NCBI GenBank assembly: GCA_947588605.1
Contig: CANPYK010000017.1
Location: 1-48,210 of the forward strand
Direction of reading: 5' to 3'
Length of the DNA: 48,210 bases
Source of the DNA: an uncultured Oscillospiraceae bacterium
Lineage (GTDB): Bacteria; Bacillota; Clostridia; Oscillospirales; Oscillospiraceae
In this document: positions 1 through 9,108 of the stretch, piece by piece
Position numbering within the stretch: the stretch's first letter is position 1
How the letters are laid out: every line of letters begins with the position of its first letter
Translations under genes and position numbers: made by a program
The notes under the pieces: model-generated
Told to the model about the DNA's origin: nothing
Database searches by the model: none
The model's input: the letters and a program-made list of their open reading frames with translations, nothing else

Positions 1-147
1 GCCCACAAGGCCGCCGTCACCGGCGACACCATCGGCGACACCCGCAAGGACGTGGTGGGCGTGGCGCTGGACATCTTCATCAAGCTCATGTCCACCGTCG
101 CCAACACCCTGGCCCCCGTTATCCGCACCGTCACGCTTATCAAGTGA
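1..147 (+). CDS. hppA: membrane-bound proton/sodium-translocating pyrophosphatase, C-terminal end (partial)
   Basis: Only the last 48 residues are present; the gene begins before the window. The fragment starts AHKAAVTGDTIGDTRKD and ends in a hydrophobic helix. The HKAAVxGDTxGDxxKD pattern is the conserved C-terminal loop of membrane-integral pyrophosphatases, which couple pyrophosphate hydrolysis to H+ or Na+ pumping across the cytoplasmic membrane. The family normally has PFKDTSGP here and this copy has TRKDVVGV, a modest departure. Ion specificity cannot be judged from this piece. A hairpin that could terminate the transcript lies about 28 nt after the stop. Confidence 0.85.
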   Translation, partial: AHKAAVTGDTIGDTRKDVVGVALDIFIKLMSTVANTLAPVIRTVTLIK

Positions 148-174
148 CCGGTCCGCAAACACCATAAAGCCATT

Positions 175-206
175 GGCGGCCGCCCTGACAAGGCAGCCGC
201 CTTCCT
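175..206 (+). terminator. hairpin downstream of the pyrophosphatase gene, probable terminator
   Basis: GGCGGC (175-180) pairs with GCCGCC (196-201), and an inner GCC (182-184) pairs with GGC (192-194) across one C-A mismatch, with a 7-nt loop. The tail is only TTCC, so termination may be partial and some transcription could enter the GH43 gene. Confidence 0.5.
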
Positions 207-219
207 GTGAAAAGACGTT

Positions 220-1743
220 ATGAAGTACAAAAATCCCATCCTCTACGCCGACTACTCAGACCCGGACGTGATCCGGGTGGGGGAGGACTACTACATGGTC
301 GCCTCCTCCTTTACCTACCTGCCCGGCGTGCCGCTCCTCCACTCCAGGGACCTGGTCCATTGGGAGCTCATCAACTATTGCGTCCGCTCCCTGCCCTTTG
401 AAAAGTACGACCGCCCCTCCCACGGCTCCGGCGCCTGGGCCCCGTCCCTGCGGTATCACAACGGCACCTTCATCGCCTTTATCCCTCTAGTGGATGAGGG
501 GATCCTGGTGGCCCGCTCCAAAGACCCCTACGGGGAATTTGCGCTCAATATGCTCTGCGAGGCCAGGGGCTGGGAGGACCCCTGCCCGTTGTGGGACGAC
601 GACGGGCGGGCCTATATGGTCTTCGCCTACGCCAAGAGCCGCGCCGGGATCCGCGACCGCCTCTCGATAGTGGAGATCGATCCGGACTGCCGCGCTCTCC
701 TGGGGAAGCCTCAGGTCATCTTCGAGGACACCAGCCTCGCGCCGGGGATCGAGGGGCCAAAAATCTATAAAGTCAACGGCTGGTACCTCATCCTGGCCCC
801 CTCGGGAGGCGTGGCGGAGGGGTGGCAGTCGGCCCTCCGCGCCCGAAATATCTGGGGCCCTTACGAATACAAGACCGTGATGCGCCAGGGCCATACCGCC
901 GTCAACGGCCCCCACCAGGGCGGCTGGGTGACGGACCCGGAGGGGAGGAGCTGGTTTATCCACTTCCAGGATGTCAATGAGCTGGGTCGGATCACCCACC
1001 TCCAGCCCATGCGCTTCCTCTCGGATTGGCCCCTGATCGGTTGTGACAGCGACGCCGACGGCATCGGTGAGCCGGTGGGGGAGTGGGATATGCCGGCGGA
1101 GGGGCAGCCTCTATACGAGATCGCCCAGTCCGACGACTTTGCCTCCGGCCGCCCCGGCATCCAGTGGCAGTGGCAGGCCAATCCCAAGGAGCGCTATTAT
1201 CACCACGACAGGGCGAAGGGCGCTCTGCGCCTTGCGTGCCTTGCCAATGACAGGCGGGAGAACCTCTTGTGGTACGCTCCCAACGCCATGACCCAGATCC
1301 CCCAGCACCCGGCCCTGACGGCTGTCACGAAGGTGTCCCTTTCGGAAAAGGGCGCCCCCGGCGACATGGCGTCCATTGGCGTCATCGGTCATTCCTACGG
1401 CTGTCTGGGCCTTCAGCGCACCAAGACGGGCTTTCGCCTCGCCCTCTATCGGGGCGAGGTGACAGACCCCGCCTTTGAGGGGGAGGCTTCCGAGGTCCTG
1501 GCCGCCAGCCGGGAGCTTGAGACAGGGCAGGCGTATCTGCGCCTGCGGTTCTGCGGCGACAAGACCTACGGCTTCTCCTGGTCGTCAGACGGGGAAAAGT
1601 ATGAGGACATCGGCGATAAGTACCCCCTGACGCGTGCCACCTGGACCGGCGCCAAGCTGTGCCTCTGGTCCTGCAACCGCGAGAACCGCCCCTCCGATGG
1701 GTATGGAGAATTCAGCTTCATGAAAATCCGTGGCGACGAGTGA
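220..1743 (+). CDS. glycoside hydrolase family 43 (beta-xylosidase / alpha-arabinofuranosidase type)
   Basis: A 507-residue protein with an N-terminal five-bladed GH43 propeller (about 1-310) and a C-terminal beta-sandwich of the kind found in GH43 beta-xylosidases (about 320-507). The three catalytic acids are recognisable: Asp14 in YSDPDV (base), Asp120 in WEDPCP (pKa modulator) and Glu178 in IEGPKIY (general acid). It has no signal peptide, so it probably trims short xylo- or arabino-oligosaccharides inside the cell. The ribosome binding site is weak (AAAAGA). An overlapping frame starting at 207 lacks any domain. It stands alone between a partial terminator and a promoter for the next gene, with no sugar transporter nearby, so the exact substrate stays open. 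Confidence 0.88.
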   Translation: MKYKNPILYADYSDPDVIRVGEDYYMVASSFTYLPGVPLLHSRDLVHWELINYCVRSLPFEKYDRPSHGSGAWAPSLRYHNGTFIAFIPLVDEGILVARSKDPYGEFALNMLCEARGWEDPCPLWDDDGRAYMVFAYAKSRAGIRDRLSIVEIDPDCRALLGKPQVIFEDTSLAPGIEGPKIYKVNGWYLILAPSGGVAEGWQSALRARNIWGPYEYKTVMRQGHTAVNGPHQGGWVTDPEGRSWFIHFQDVNELGRITHLQPMRFLSDWPLIGCDSDADGIGEPVGEWDMPAEGQPLYEIAQSDDFASGRPGIQWQWQANPKERYYHHDRAKGALRLACLANDRRENLLWYAPNAMTQIPQHPALTAVTKVSLSEKGAPGDMASIGVIGHSYGCLGLQRTKTGFRLALYRGEVTDPAFEGEASEVLAASRELETGQAYLRLRFCGDKTYGFSWSSDGEKYEDIGDKYPLTRATWTGAKLCLWSCNRENRPSDGYGEFSFMKIRGDE

Positions 1744-1765
1744 ACGCGGTTTTTGCCCCAGCGGA

Positions 1766-1794
1766 TTGACAAGCCGCATCAATAGGGATATAAT
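1766..1794 (+). promoter_or_regulatory. sigma-A promoter for the ATP-grasp/esterase operon
   Basis: TTGACA (1766-1771) and TATAAT (1789-1794) are both perfect consensus with a 17-bp spacer. The start codon lies about 48 nt downstream of the -10 box. It is one of the strongest promoter matches in the window. Confidence 0.85.
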
Positions 1795-1842
1795 ACCTTT
1801 TGACGCGATTTTCCGCGCTAAATCTGCAAAAGGATGATCCAT

Positions 1843-3045
1843 ATGAATTTTATATTTATCTCCCCGCAATTCCCACCCATCTACTGGAATTTCTGCGACC
1901 GGCTGCGGCGCAACGGCGTCAATGTGCTGGGCATCGGCGACAGCTCCTATGACAGCCTCTCCGACGGGCTCAAGGGCGCGCTCACCGAGTATTACCGGGT
2001 GGACAACATGGAGGACTACGACCAGATGTACCGAGCCGTGGCGTTCTTCGCCTTCAAGTACGGCAAGATCGACTGGATCGAGTCCAACAACGAGTATTGG
2101 CTGGAGCAGGACGCCAGACTGCGCACGGACTTCAACGTGACCACCGGCGTCAACACCCAGGAGGTGGCGTGCTTCAAGTCCAAGTGGGGGATGAAGGAGT
2201 TCTATAAAAAGGCCGGCGTCCCCACCGCCCGGTGCCATCAGGTCACCACAAAGGAGGCGGCGCGCCAGTTCATCGACCTTGTGGGTTACCCGGTCATCGT
2301 CAAGCCCGACAACGGCGTGGGCGCCAACGCCACCTATAAGCTCACAAACGAGGAAGACTTTGACAGCTTCTTCGCTGACCTGCCGCCGGTGCCTTATGTG
2401 ATGGAGGAGTTCATCACCGGCGATATCTACAGCTACGACGCCATCACCAACTCCAAATGCGAGCCCCTCTTTGAGTCCATGACCGCCTGGCCTCCCTCCA
2501 TCATGGACATCGTCAACGACAAGCTGGACCTGGCCTATTATGTAGAGGCGGACATGCCCGCGAAGCTCCGCAAGCTGGGCCGCGCCACGGCGAAGGCCTT
2601 CGGCGCCCGCAGCCGCTTCATCCATCTGGAGTTTTTCAAGCTCAAGGTGGCGAAGGCTGGCCTTGGGGATGTGGGCGATTTTGTGGGTCTGGAGGTCAAT
2701 ATGCGCCCCGCGGGCAGCTACACCCCGGACATGATGAACTACGCCCACTCCACTGACGTCTACGAGATCTGGGCGGAGATGGTAGCCTATGACGAGAGAA
2801 GGCTCCAGCCCGGCGGAGACGACCACTTCTCCGTCACCGCCGACCGGCGGGATATCTACGAGTATGTACATACCAACGAGGAGATCTTCGAAAAATACGG
2901 TGAGAGCATCGTCAAGTATGAGCGCCTTCCCGCCATATGGCTCGATCAGATGGGCAACGAGACCTTCATCGCCCACGCCCCGGACCGGAAGGCGGCGAAG
3001 GAATTCATCAAATTCGTGACCGCAAAAAAGAAGTCTAAGGAATAA
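1843..3045 (+). CDS. ATP-grasp domain protein (carboxylate-amine/thiol ligase superfamily)
   Basis: The chosen start is ATG 1843, giving 400 residues and N-terminus MNFIFISPQFPP, because AAAGGA sits 8 nt before it; the ATG at 1834 lies inside that ribosome binding site. The N-terminal pre-ATP-grasp region (1-110) is followed by an ATP-grasp fold. ATP-binding Lys154 is in VIVKPDNGVGA, the hinge EEF is at 188-190, and metal ligands are Glu262 (HLEFF), Glu284 and Asn286 (GLEVNMRPAG). Family members join a carboxylate to an amine or thiol through an acyl-phosphate. The substrate is not known. It is the first gene of a two-gene operon with the downstream alpha/beta hydrolase, bounded by a perfect promoter and a strong terminator. 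Confidence 0.8.
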   Translation: MNFIFISPQFPPIYWNFCDRLRRNGVNVLGIGDSSYDSLSDGLKGALTEYYRVDNMEDYDQMYRAVAFFAFKYGKIDWIESNNEYWLEQDARLRTDFNVTTGVNTQEVACFKSKWGMKEFYKKAGVPTARCHQVTTKEAARQFIDLVGYPVIVKPDNGVGANATYKLTNEEDFDSFFADLPPVPYVMEEFITGDIYSYDAITNSKCEPLFESMTAWPPSIMDIVNDKLDLAYYVEADMPAKLRKLGRATAKAFGARSRFIHLEFFKLKVAKAGLGDVGDFVGLEVNMRPAGSYTPDMMNYAHSTDVYEIWAEMVAYDERRLQPGGDDHFSVTADRRDIYEYVHTNEEIFEKYGESIVKYERLPAIWLDQMGNETFIAHAPDRKAAKEFIKFVTAKKKSKE

Positions 3046-3061
3046 GCGGGGAGATAAGCTT

Positions 3062-3802
3062 ATGGACGTTCGTTATTTCAAGGAGTGGAGCCGGGAGCTG
3101 GACCGGGACATGGAGTTCAAGGTCTACGGCAATCGCGGTAAGGTGTGCTTCGCTTTCCCGCCCCAGGACGGGCGGTTTTGGGATTTTGAGAATTTCGGCA
3201 TGGTGGAGTGTATGCGCCCCTGGATCGAGGAGGGGAAGATCATGCTGGTCTGTCCCGACTCCATCGACACGGAGAGCTGGTCGGCCAAGTACGACAGCCC
3301 CCGTCACCGCATCGAGATGCAGGAGCGGTATTTTCGCTACATCACCCTGGAGCTCACCCCCAGGGTCTACGAGCTGGGGGATGTCCACGGGAAGGCCATG
3401 CTCACCGGCTGTTCCATGGGCGCAGTCCATGACGGCATCTTCTTTTTCCGCCGCCCGGACCTCTATGACACGGTAGTGGCCCTCAGCGGCACCTATAACG
3501 CCAACGACTTTATCCAGGGCTACATGGACGACCTCATCTACGACAATTCCCCGGTCTATTTCCTGCCCAATATGCCCTTCGACCACCCGTATATGGAGCT
3601 CTACCGCCAGTCCCAACTCATCTTCTGCGTGGGCCAGGGGGCCTGGGAGGACGAGCTTCTGGCCGGCACCCGCGCCCTGGACGCCGTCTGCCGCCAGAAG
3701 GCCATCCCGGCCTGGTTCGACTATTGGGGCTTCGACGTGAACCACGACTGGTGCTGGTGGCAAAAGCAGTTGCCGTACTTCATGGGCAAGCTGGACCTAT
3801 GA
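3062..3802 (+). CDS. esterase-like alpha/beta hydrolase
   Basis: A 246-residue soluble protein. The nucleophile elbow GCSMGAVHDG (Gly-x-Ser-x-Gly) is near residues 118-127, and a late His in DVNHDWCWW fits the catalytic triad. The overall form resembles small putative esterases of the esterase-D type (COG4947-like; family assignment is by eye). It starts 16 nt after the ATP-grasp gene with GGGGAG as ribosome binding site. Pairing with a ligase suggests it releases, transfers or trims the ligation product, but that is inference. The strong terminator just after the stop closes the operon. Confidence 0.7.
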   Translation: MDVRYFKEWSRELDRDMEFKVYGNRGKVCFAFPPQDGRFWDFENFGMVECMRPWIEEGKIMLVCPDSIDTESWSAKYDSPRHRIEMQERYFRYITLELTPRVYELGDVHGKAMLTGCSMGAVHDGIFFFRRPDLYDTVVALSGTYNANDFIQGYMDDLIYDNSPVYFLPNMPFDHPYMELYRQSQLIFCVGQGAWEDELLAGTRALDAVCRQKAIPAWFDYWGFDVNHDWCWWQKQLPYFMGKLDL

Positions 3803-3809
3803 TGTCGAT

Positions 3810-3845
3810 AAGGCGGCGGGGGAGTACCTCCGCCGCCTTTTTACC
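3810..3845 (+). terminator. strong intrinsic terminator of the ATP-grasp/esterase operon
   Basis: A 10-bp GC-rich stem, AAGGCGGCGG with CCGCCGCCTT, carries a 10-nt loop and is followed directly by a T run at 3838-3842. It also separates this operon from the converging FAD/Rieske gene. Confidence 0.9.
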
Positions 3846-3849
3846 GGCT

Positions 3850-5151
3850 CTATTTGAGCTTCAGAGGCTTTACCGCCGGGCCTGTGATCACCGACCCGTC
3901 CTTGTTGAACCGCGAGCCGTGGCAGGGGCAGTCCCAGGTGCCGGCGCTCTCGTTTTTCTTGAGGGCGCAGCCCAGGTGCGTACACCGCGGGAACGTGGGC
4001 GTCAGGAGGTTTGCGGCGCTGCGGCCGGCGTTTTGCAAAAGCGGCCCTACCGCCATTTTCCGCGCGGGGAAAAAGACCCGCGCATAGGGGCTCGTTGCGC
4101 CTGTAACGAGCGCTGTGAGGAGCCTGGCCGCGACCATGGACGTACTCATCCCCCAGGCGTTGAAGCCCGTGGCGACGAAGATATGCGGCGTGGCGGGGGA
4201 ATAGGGGCCGATGTAGGGCACCCCGTCCAAAGTAAAGCAGTCCTGATTGACCCAGCGGCAGATCTCCTTCGCGTCGGGCAGGTGCTTTTTCAGAAACCTC
4301 TCCAGGCGTGCAAAATCATCGTTTTCCTCCCCCGGCAGATGGTTCCCGCATCCCACGAGGACCTTGTCCCCATATCCGCGCAGGAAGAACCCGGCCTGGG
4401 CGTTTTCAACCATGCTTAGATCCAGTGCCGGGGCGTTTTCCACCGCGATCACGCTCTCGCGGCACTGGTGCATCTTCATAAAATAGAGCCCCCGCCGGTC
4501 CATAAAGGGGAAGTGGCAGGCGAAAATGATGTGTTTAGCCCGCACGGACCCGCCGTCGGTGGATGCCGTCATGCCCTTCACCTTCCGCACGGCGCTGTGT
4601 TCATAGATCTCCAGCCCCTCCGCCATAGCCCGCAGGAACTTGAGGGGGTGGAACTGGCCCATCCCCGGGAACACCACCGCGCCCGCGCACCGGAGGCCCA
4701 GGGGCGCCGTATCAGTGAACACCGCCGGAAAGCCCAGCTCCTGCACGGCCTGCGCCTCCCTGCGCATTTTGGCCCCGTCCGTGGCCGACCACATGAGGGA
4801 CGGTCTCTCCTCGTAGTCGCAGTCAAGGCTTTTTGCCCTCTCCGCGATGGCGCGGACGGCCTCCAGATTGGCGTTGAGATACCCCCGCGCCATTTCTGCG
4901 CCGAAGGACTTTATCAGGTCCTGATAGAGCGTGGCGTGCTGGGCGCTGACCACCGCCGTAGTGCCCGCCGTGACGCCGGAGCCGACGCGGTTGGCCTCCA
5001 GCACCGCGCAGCGGACCCCGGCGTCCGTAAGCTCCCGGGCGATAAGAATTCCCGTCATGCCGCCGCCAATGACCAGCGCCTCCCGTTCCAGCTCCCCGAT
5101 CAGGGGAGGATAGCTTTTTTCCGAAAATTTCCGCGTCCAGATCGTATCCAT
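3850..5151 (-). CDS. FAD-dependent oxidoreductase with C-terminal Rieske [2Fe-2S] domain
   Basis: The start ATG 5151 is preferred (433 residues, MDTIWTRK) because GGAGG lies 5 nt upstream; a TTG four codons earlier is less likely. The N-terminus has a DAO-type FAD-binding fold with GGGMTG near residue 30. The last 45 residues form a Rieske domain, CTHLGC followed by CPCHGSRF, which supplies the two Cys and two His ligands of a [2Fe-2S] cluster. Its architecture is like Bacillus YhfW. The substrate, perhaps an amine or amino acid, and the electron acceptor are unknown. It is a single gene, convergent with the esterase and divergent from ogt. Confidence 0.85.
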   Translation of the reverse strand: MDTIWTRKFSEKSYPPLIGELEREALVIGGGMTGILIARELTDAGVRCAVLEANRVGSGVTAGTTAVVSAQHATLYQDLIKSFGAEMARGYLNANLEAVRAIAERAKSLDCDYEERPSLMWSATDGAKMRREAQAVQELGFPAVFTDTAPLGLRCAGAVVFPGMGQFHPLKFLRAMAEGLEIYEHSAVRKVKGMTASTDGGSVRAKHIIFACHFPFMDRRGLYFMKMHQCRESVIAVENAPALDLSMVENAQAGFFLRGYGDKVLVGCGNHLPGEENDDFARLERFLKKHLPDAKEICRWVNQDCFTLDGVPYIGPYSPATPHIFVATGFNAWGMSTSMVAARLLTALVTGATSPYARVFFPARKMAVGPLLQNAGRSAANLLTPTFPRCTHLGCALKKNESAGTWDCPCHGSRFNKDGSVITGPAVKPLKLK

Positions 5152-5219
5152 ACCGGCCTCCAAGGTGTTTTTCGGTAGTATTTGCGATTTGACGCCAAAC
5201 TAACCGGAGGTGAAGAAAA

Positions 5220-5717
5220 ATGGTGACTCTCTGTACCGCCTCCTTCTCCGGCATCGACCTTGTCTGCGGCATCGAAGACGGGACCGTCGTCTCCCTGCGC
5301 TTCGGCAGGGGAGAGACGTCCGCGGAGCCTCCGCCTCTGTGGGAGAGAGTCTATACACAGCTTGTGGAGTACTTTGCCGGTAAGCGCAGGACCTTCGACC
5401 TGCCCCTCCGGTACGCGGGGACGCCCTTCCAGAGGGCCGTCTGGGAGGCGCTTTTGGCGATCTCCTACGGCGAGACGCGCACCTACGGTGAGTTGGCCCG
5501 TGCCCTTGGCCGCCCCAACGCCGCCCGCGCCGTGGGCGGGGCCTGCCACGTCAATCCCATCTGTATCCTGATCCCCTGCCACCGCGTCATCGGCGCCAAC
5601 GGGGTGCTGACAGGCTTTGCCGGCGGCATCGAGATCAAGCGGTCCCTTCTTTTATTGGAGCGGGGAGGAAAGGAGCCCTATGAAGCAAGAATTTTTCAAC
5701 AAAGCGATCCCCTTTAA
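5220..5717 (+). CDS. ogt: methylated-DNA--protein-cysteine S-methyltransferase
   Basis: A 165-residue suicide DNA repair enzyme that removes O6-alkyl groups from guanine onto its own cysteine. The active-site motif IPCHRVIG places the acceptor at Cys120, preceded by the helix-turn-helix region (YGETRTYGELARALG, 83-97) with conserved arginine finger region AARAVG. The ribosome binding site GGAGG is 8-10 nt before ATG 5220. The last 38 nt overlap the start of the next gene in another frame, which suggests translational coupling to a protease-like protein. The overlap adds a tail of about 15 residues beyond the usual family end. Confidence 0.93.
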   Translation: MVTLCTASFSGIDLVCGIEDGTVVSLRFGRGETSAEPPPLWERVYTQLVEYFAGKRRTFDLPLRYAGTPFQRAVWEALLAISYGETRTYGELARALGRPNAARAVGGACHVNPICILIPCHRVIGANGVLTGFAGGIEIKRSLLLLERGGKEPYEARIFQQSDPL

Positions 5718-6456
5718 GGACCTGGCGGGCATCCTCCTTCTGCCGGCCAAAATCGGCGGCACGGAGGGCTGGATGGCCTTCGATACCGGCACCATGCAGA
5801 CGGCGCTGAACCGGAACCACTTCCCGCAGCTGGAGGGCAAGTCCCGGGAGATCGGAAAATTTGACGGTCAGGTCGTTTTAGAGCAGGTGGAGGAGACGGA
5901 GCTTTCCGACGCCAGCGTGGCGGGGATCCCCCTTGACGGCGTTTCGGCTCTGGTGATGGACATGGATTACGTGGAAAAGAGCCTCAGGACGCTGGAGCCG
6001 GACCTTGACTTTCTCGGTTCCGTGGGTATCGACGCCTTTGACCGCGTCCCGGTCCTTGTGGATTACGGACAGTCCACCGTGACCTTCGCCCCTGAGACGG
6101 ATACCTCCGGCTGGGCGTCCGCGCCCCTCGTGATGGAGGCCCTCCCGGTAGTCACACTGGAGCTGGACGGGCGGGAGCGCCGGTTCGTCCTGGATACCGG
6201 AGCCAACACGTGCCTTCTTGCCTCCGAGCTCCAGGGGACCGTCCCGGCAGCGCCGCTGGAGGACGCGCCGGGGGTCTATACCCTCCCGGCGGTGACTCTG
6301 GCCGGACGCACATACCCCGACGTGGCGGCGGTCTTTACCGACATCTCCCAGATCCGTGAGCGCGTTGACGTGGACGGCGTCATCGGTTACCACGTCCTCT
6401 CGCCCCAGCCCTCTCTGCTGGATTTTCAAGCGGGAACTCTCTATCTGAAAGCGTAA
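5680..6456 (+). CDS. retropepsin-like aspartic protease with two DTG halves
   Basis: Start ATG 5680 (258 residues) has GGGGAGGAAAGGAG just upstream; the open frame extends to 5617 but only inside ogt. Two DTG catalytic triplets are visible, Asp35-Thr-Gly (MAFDTGTMQT) and Asp172-Thr-Gly (FVLDTGANTC). Each is followed about 75 residues later by a similar hydrophobic-glycine block (FLGSVGIDAF at 111-120, DGVIGYHVL at 232-240). The sequence reads as an internal duplication of a retropepsin unit making a one-chain active site. No signal peptide or membrane helix is seen, so it is probably cytoplasmic. Function and substrate are unknown. Confidence 0.7.
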   Translation: MKQEFFNKAIPFKDLAGILLLPAKIGGTEGWMAFDTGTMQTALNRNHFPQLEGKSREIGKFDGQVVLEQVEETELSDASVAGIPLDGVSALVMDMDYVEKSLRTLEPDLDFLGSVGIDAFDRVPVLVDYGQSTVTFAPETDTSGWASAPLVMEALPVVTLELDGRERRFVLDTGANTCLLASELQGTVPAAPLEDAPGVYTLPAVTLAGRTYPDVAAVFTDISQIRERVDVDGVIGYHVLSPQPSLLDFQAGTLYLKA

Positions 6457-6461
6457 AAAAT

Positions 6462-6490
6462 CCCCGGTACGAGACGCACCGGGGAAAATT
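6462..6490. terminator. bidirectional terminator between converging genes
   Basis: CCCCGGT (6462-6468) pairs with ACCGGGG (6478-6484). Read on the minus strand the stem is followed by ATTTTTT, a good tail for the phosphodiester glycosidase transcript. On the plus strand the tail AAAATTGTTCTTTT is weaker. Confidence 0.75.
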
Positions 6491-6499
6491 GTTCTTTTC

Positions 6500-7741
6500 T
6501 TACTCCTCCGGCCAGGTGCCTTTGACTACCCAGGCGTTGGGGAGGGTGCGGCCGGTTTTGGTCGGGGAGCTGGTCTTGGTGATCATCTCGCCCATGTAGG
6601 TCATGGAGGCGCTGGAGCCGCTGTCCATGGTCATGGCGTTGAAGCAATTGTAGCGCAGGAGGATCTCGGCGCACTCGGGGAGGGTGGTGCCCACGCTGTG
6701 GGTGGGCTGGCGGCCGTCGATGATGAGGAAGAGGGTGGACTTATCCGCGGCCTGACCGATGACGGTACGGGGCTGGATGCCCATACCGGTGGTGCCCTTC
6801 AGGGCATTCTTGCCGTTGAGGACCACAATGGGCATAAACTCCACGGCATACTTGAGCGTCGTGAGGTCCACGTCATACCCCATCCGCAGGTTATAGTCGT
6901 AGTCATAGCCGCAGATCTGGTAATTGCCGCCTATGGGCTCGTTGATGATCTTTCCCTCCGCCAGGACCAGGCCCACGGGGATGTCGCCCTTGCCGGTGCC
7001 CTCGGGGTCCACGAAGCCCCCGGCGTTGATGCCCAGGACAGCGCCGTTCCGGGAACAGAACTGGGTGACGTTCCTGCCGTAACCCGCCCGGTCGTTGACA
7101 GCCAGCATGACCCTGGAGGAATCCCGGACGATGGCCAGCTTTCCCTTATAGCTGACGCCGCTGGCCTTGCCCTCCACCGTCATGATGAGGATGCCGTTGG
7201 GCATGTCGATGGCCCAGACGGCGTCGCCGGCGGTGGTCTTGATGCCCAGGTCCTCGATGTCCTTGATCTGCAGGTCGTGGCAATCCAGGTCCTCCGGTAC
7301 GGTGGCGGGGTCGATCTCCCAGAAAAGGGCGATCAGCGCGTCCAGGCCCATGTCGGGCTTCTCCGTGGGGCTGGGCTGCGTGGTCACGGAGGGCCGGGGC
7401 GTGGTGGGGGGCGCCGACGTGGGACCGGGAGGCAGGTCGCTCTCCGGGACCTTGTTCTCCTCCAGGACCTTGTCAAGGTCCTCCATCACCTGGTCGATGA
7501 CGCCCTTGGGGATGAAGGCGGTGGCCAGCCACTTGTGGGTGAAGGTGTTCATGGCCGTCTCGATGTAAAGCGTTCTCATGCGCTTGATGAACGGGATGTT
7601 GGAGTAGACGGCGATGAGGTACAGGCACACGAGGACAAGGAACACGCTGAAAAGGACGATGGGCCACTTACGGCGCTTTCGCTTCTTTGCCCGTGTTCCG
7701 CTGGAGGACAGGATGACAGTTTTTTCTCTCTTTTTTTCCAT
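6500..7741 (-). CDS. membrane-anchored phosphodiester glycosidase family protein (NAGPA/DUF2233)
   Basis: A 413-residue protein. It has a basic N-terminus (RAKKRKRRK), one transmembrane segment at about 27-47, a Pro/Thr/Ser-rich linker at about 105-130, then an extracytoplasmic NAGPA domain. Hallmarks are GINAGGF, GIQPRTVIGQ, IIDGRQ and MTMDSGSSAS, typical of the family that includes human uncovering enzyme and bacterial exopolysaccharide-associated proteins. It probably hydrolyses or transfers sugar-phosphodiester bonds in wall polymers. No ribosome binding site precedes ATG 7741, and a promoter -10 box ends 9 nt before it, so the mRNA may be leaderless. Confidence 0.85.
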   Translation of the reverse strand: MEKKREKTVILSSSGTRAKKRKRRKWPIVLFSVFLVLVCLYLIAVYSNIPFIKRMRTLYIETAMNTFTHKWLATAFIPKGVIDQVMEDLDKVLEENKVPESDLPPGPTSAPPTTPRPSVTTQPSPTEKPDMGLDALIALFWEIDPATVPEDLDCHDLQIKDIEDLGIKTTAGDAVWAIDMPNGILIMTVEGKASGVSYKGKLAIVRDSSRVMLAVNDRAGYGRNVTQFCSRNGAVLGINAGGFVDPEGTGKGDIPVGLVLAEGKIINEPIGGNYQICGYDYDYNLRMGYDVDLTTLKYAVEFMPIVVLNGKNALKGTTGMGIQPRTVIGQAADKSTLFLIIDGRQPTHSVGTTLPECAEILLRYNCFNAMTMDSGSSASMTYMGEMITKTSSPTKTGRTLPNAWVVKGTWPEE

Positions 7742-7750
7742 AGCGGCCCT

Positions 7751-7779
7751 ATTTTAGCAGAAAACCGGTCCCGGTTCAA
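7751..7779 (-). promoter_or_regulatory. promoter of the phosphodiester glycosidase gene
   Basis: Read on the minus strand: TTGAAC (7774-7779), a 17-bp spacer, then TAAAAT (7751-7756). Only 9 nt separate the -10 box from the start codon, leaving almost no 5' untranslated region. Confidence 0.65.
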
Positions 7780-7820
7780 GAGGCAAAATGTAAAGGATGC
7801 GTGAAGGAAAAGCATCCTAA

Positions 7821-9032
<1,212 letters not shown>

Positions 9033-9038
9033 AAAAGC

Positions 9039-9067
9039 TTGCATTTGCCCCGGAAAGCGGTTATAAT
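9039..9067 (+). promoter_or_regulatory. promoter of yajC
   Basis: TTGCAT (9039-9044), a 17-bp spacer and TATAAT (9062-9067), starting 7 nt after the tgt stop codon. yajC can therefore be transcribed separately from tgt. Confidence 0.7.
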
Positions 9068-9108
9068 GGTTAAAGTATCATTTATACCATAAAATTTGGA
9101 GGTCTACC

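Noticed and set aside
207-401. Short open frame starting just before the GH43 gene
   Set aside because: It is an Arg/Pro/Leu-rich shifted reading of the GH43 start; GH43 catalytic residues are in the frame beginning at 220.
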